From positions 1 through 6,806 of the forward strand of contig SFFS01000135.1 in assembly GCA_004557805.1 (NCBI GenBank): a stretch of DNA of 6,806 nt. The letters are read 5' to 3'. The notes under the pieces are model-generated. The model did not search any database. It was not told where the DNA came from and saw nothing but the letters and a program-made list of their open reading frames with translations. Each line of letters starts with the position of its first letter. Positions within the stretch are counted from its first letter, which is position 1. The position numbers and the translations under genes are program-made. This DNA is from Clostridiales bacterium. GTDB lineage: Bacteria > Bacillota > Clostridia > Christensenellales > Aristaeellaceae. Shown here piece after piece: positions 5,542-6,806 of the stretch.

Positions 5542-5575
5542 GGGAACCCTTCCTTTAGAAAAAGGAAGGGTTCCC
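5542..5575. repeat. Perfect 15-bp inverted repeat bordering the 115-bp repeats
   Basis: GGGAACCCTTCCTTT (5542-5556) pairs perfectly with AAAGGAAGGGTTCCC (5561-5575) around a four-base loop. The right arm recurs, slightly changed, at the same place in both following direct repeats, but the left arm occurs only here. There is no T-run on either strand. Confidence 0.85.
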
Positions 5576-5849
5576 AAGCCCTCCTAAGGAAATCATTTTT
5601 TGCGCAGGTTGTTTTGTGGGGGCAGGAGTGGGCTGTGCGGGGCAGGGAAGGAGACAAACGGGGGGATTCTGGAAAAAGGAAAGGTTTCCAAGCCCTCCCA
5701 AGGGAACCATTTTTTTGCGCAGGTTGTTTTGTGGGAGGAGGAGCGGGCTGTGCGGGGCAGGGAAGGAGACGCAGCGGGGGGATTCTGGAAAAAGGAAGGG
5801 TTCTCAAGCGCTCCCAAGGAAACCATTTTTTGCGCAGGTTGTTCTGTGG
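5558..5849. repeat. About 2.5 tandem copies of a ~115-bp direct repeat
   Basis: Copies begin with GAAAAAGGAA at 5558, 5672 and 5788, so steps are 114 and 116 bases. Shared blocks include CAAGCCCTCC, TTTTTTGCGCAGGTTGTT, GGGCTGTGCGGGGCAGGGAAG and GGGGGGATTCTGG. The third copy ends after GCGCAGGTTGTTCTGTGG near 5849. The copies are well conserved but not identical. I associate such GGGAACCCTTCC-type intergenic elements with clostridial chromosomes, not with phage genes, so this is probably a host-type repeat that entered or expanded within the prophage. Confidence 0.85.
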
Positions 5850-5918
5850 AGCGGGACGGCCCCGCAACATATCGAATCATTCCCGGGAGAGCGCGAGAGG
5901 GATGCGGCTCTCTCGCAT

Positions 5919-6356
5919 TCATTTCGGCCCCGCCTGCCGCACCTCGTAACTGATCGCGCGCCGGAGCGTTCCCGTTTCGACGAGGGGCGCGCCGCCGCGC
6001 TTCTGCGAGAGGGTGGAAGGGGCGTTGGGCGGCCAGGGCGCTGCGTCGTAATAGGCGAGGACGGCGGCCTGCGCGGCCTGGCCGGCCGTTTCGAGGGCGG
6101 AGCGAGGGGAGCCGCCGTCGAGCGCGGATAGGAGAGCCTCGCGCATCGCGCCCGCAATGCTTTCCACGGCGCCGTCCATTGCGGGCTCCAACAGGGGACG
6201 CGCCGGAATCCCCTTCTGCGGCGAGCCGTGCTCGTGCAGGCACAGAAGCGCCGCGCTGCCGATTGAACCGCCGCGCGCGTCGTTCGCTTCGGGAACGCCT
6301 ACGGCGTAGCGCAGAGAATTCAGCGCGGTCAGCGCTGAAAAATCAGGCTCCGTCAC
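5919..6356 (-). CDS. HK97 gp10-like neck / minor tail protein
   Basis: The 145-residue protein (from the GTG at 6356-6354) contains ALLCLHEHGSPQKGIPARPL followed by LEPAM near residues 30-60. This E-H-G-(x)n-G-I-P-x-R-P-x-L-x-P motif is the hallmark of gp10-like virion morphogenesis proteins, which sit at the head-tail interface. The C-terminal part ends with LVETGTLRRAISYEVRQ, matching the usual L-x-x-TG-x-L-x-x-s-I segment. The start is ambiguous. The GTG at 6356 overlaps the previous stop as GTGA and suggests coupling, but an in-frame GTG at 6371 would add five residues. Neither has a clear ribosome binding site. The gene belongs directly after the DUF4054 connector, and 430 bases of repeat sequence separate it from the next gene. 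Confidence 0.8.
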   Translation of the reverse strand: MTEPDFSALTALNSLRYAVGVPEANDARGGSIGSAALLCLHEHGSPQKGIPARPLLEPAMDGAVESIAGAMREALLSALDGGSPRSALETAGQAAQAAVLAYYDAAPWPPNAPSTLSQKRGGAPLVETGTLRRAISYEVRQAGPK

Positions 6357-6757
6357 GGGATGTACAGGCACGGGCGGCCAAGCGCGCGGGCGAGCGTGGC
6401 GAACTGGCGGCCATAGGCGGTCTCAAAAAAGCAGCCCCAGCCGCGCGAGGTTTCGGCCGCAGCGTAGGATACGCTGACCTCGCCGGCCGTTTCGCTCGTG
6501 ACGCTGCCGCGGCGGCGGCCCGCTTCAACGAGCGGCCCGCGACCCTCGCCTTCGGGCGTCGACGCGAGGTACAGCGTGAGAAAATGCGCCACGAACAGGC
6601 GCATTCCCTCGCGCCAGAGCGCGTGCCAGCGGTTTTCGCGCACCACAGCCGCAGCCATGGCGATGTACGTTTCTACGAGCGTGTCCGGCGCAAGCTCCGC
6701 GGTGAACGCGGGCATCGCCGCGCGGAAATCGGAAACGGTATAGGACAGGAAAATCAC
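6353..6757 (-). CDS. DUF4054-like head-tail connector protein
   Basis: The product (134 residues from the GTG at 6757-6755) begins with YTVSDFRAAMPAFTAEL and has a helical core with RLFVAHFLTLYLAS near residue 45. It ends with a GEVSVSYAAAE strand, then SRGWGCFFETAYGRQFATLA. The order F-x-A-x-x-P-x-F, LFVAH, V-S-V-S-Y, GW-x-x-T-x-YG-x-x-F is that of DUF4054 proteins, which dock on the portal at the head-tail joint. The start is uncertain. GGAGG (6761-6757) directly abuts the GTG, while a CTG at 6748-6746 has ideal spacing. The frame is also open to the right edge. An upstream gene in another frame could end at TGA 6756-6754, giving the same GTGA coupling seen at this gene's own 3' end. Confidence 0.8.
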   Translation of the reverse strand: MIFLSYTVSDFRAAMPAFTAELAPDTLVETYIAMAAAVVRENRWHALWREGMRLFVAHFLTLYLASTPEGEGRGPLVEAGRRRGSVTSETAGEVSVSYAAAETSRGWGCFFETAYGRQFATLARALGRPCLYIP

Positions 6758-6806
6758 CTCCGGATGTTTTGCGGAAAGCGCGGAAAAATGGTTTTCTTCA
6801 GTGGGA

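Larger units (their letters stand above)
5490..5918. other. Gene-free stretch inside the tail operon
   Basis: No credible gene lies in these 429 bases. They contain the 15-bp inverted repeat, the 115-bp direct repeats and a small hairpin (GCGAGAG 5893-5899 with CTCTCGC 5910-5916). Minus-strand frames stay open here only because the repeat lacks stops. They give R/K/P-rich phrases that recur once per repeat in different frames. A minus-strand ATG at 5917-5915 just after the gp10-like stop opens a frame (MNAREPHPSRALPGMI) that runs straight into repeat sequence, so a small broken gene cannot be excluded. Confidence 0.7.

Noticed and set aside
5490..5870. N-terminal extension of the adaptor gene to an upstream ATG
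   Set aside because: The added 127 residues are translated repeat DNA with the phrases recurring per repeat. The ATG at 5489 has its own good ribosome binding site.

Overview
This window looks like part of a decaying or rearranged prophage in a high-GC Firmicute, most likely a gut-type clostridium. That assignment is inference. It rests on GC-rich codons, strong GGAGG-type ribosome binding sites, and a small helix-turn-helix regulator and a small cysteine-rich protein of types I associate with clostridial genomes. Almost every phage gene is on the minus strand, so the module is read from right to left. It encodes the neck and contractile tail of a myovirus-like phage.

Layout in transcription order: (1) 6757-6353 DUF4054-type head-tail connector. 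(2) 6356-5919 gp10-like neck/minor tail protein. (3) 5918-5490, a non-coding stretch with a perfect 15-bp inverted repeat and 2.5 copies of a ~115-bp direct repeat. (4) 5489-5127 head-closure/adaptor protein. (5) 5130-4555 gp12-like neck terminator. (6) 4568-3495 DUF3383-type tail sheath. (7) 3494-2049, palindromes, a possible terminator and a striking array of seven ~180-bp hairpin repeats. (8) 1809-2048, plus strand, a 79-aa XRE/Cro regulator. (9) 1715-1506 cysteine-rich small protein. (10) 1389-964 DUF3277-type tail tube. (11) 960-523 tail assembly chaperone with a canonical -1 slippery heptamer; the shifted frame runs on to 353. (12) 360 leftwards, the start of a tail tape-measure protein. 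Within about 180-250 bases it gives way, in another frame, to an alpha/beta-hydrolase fragment that leaves the window at position 1.

Genes 1, 2, 4, 5, 6 and 10-12 keep the usual order for phages with DUF3383 sheaths and DUF3277 tubes, and short start/stop overlaps suggest coupled translation. The sheath and tube genes, normally neighbours, are separated by a 2.1-kb block holding the repeat array, the divergent regulator/cysteine-rich pair and a 13-bp operator-like dyad. A good minus-strand promoter (TTGATT, 17-bp spacer, TATACT) overlaps that dyad, so the downstream tail genes may be under separate, repressible control.

The features most worth a second look are the seven-hairpin array, whose inner stems show compensatory changes, the regulator block inserted between sheath and tube, the frameshift site, and the out-of-frame tape-measure/hydrolase junction.
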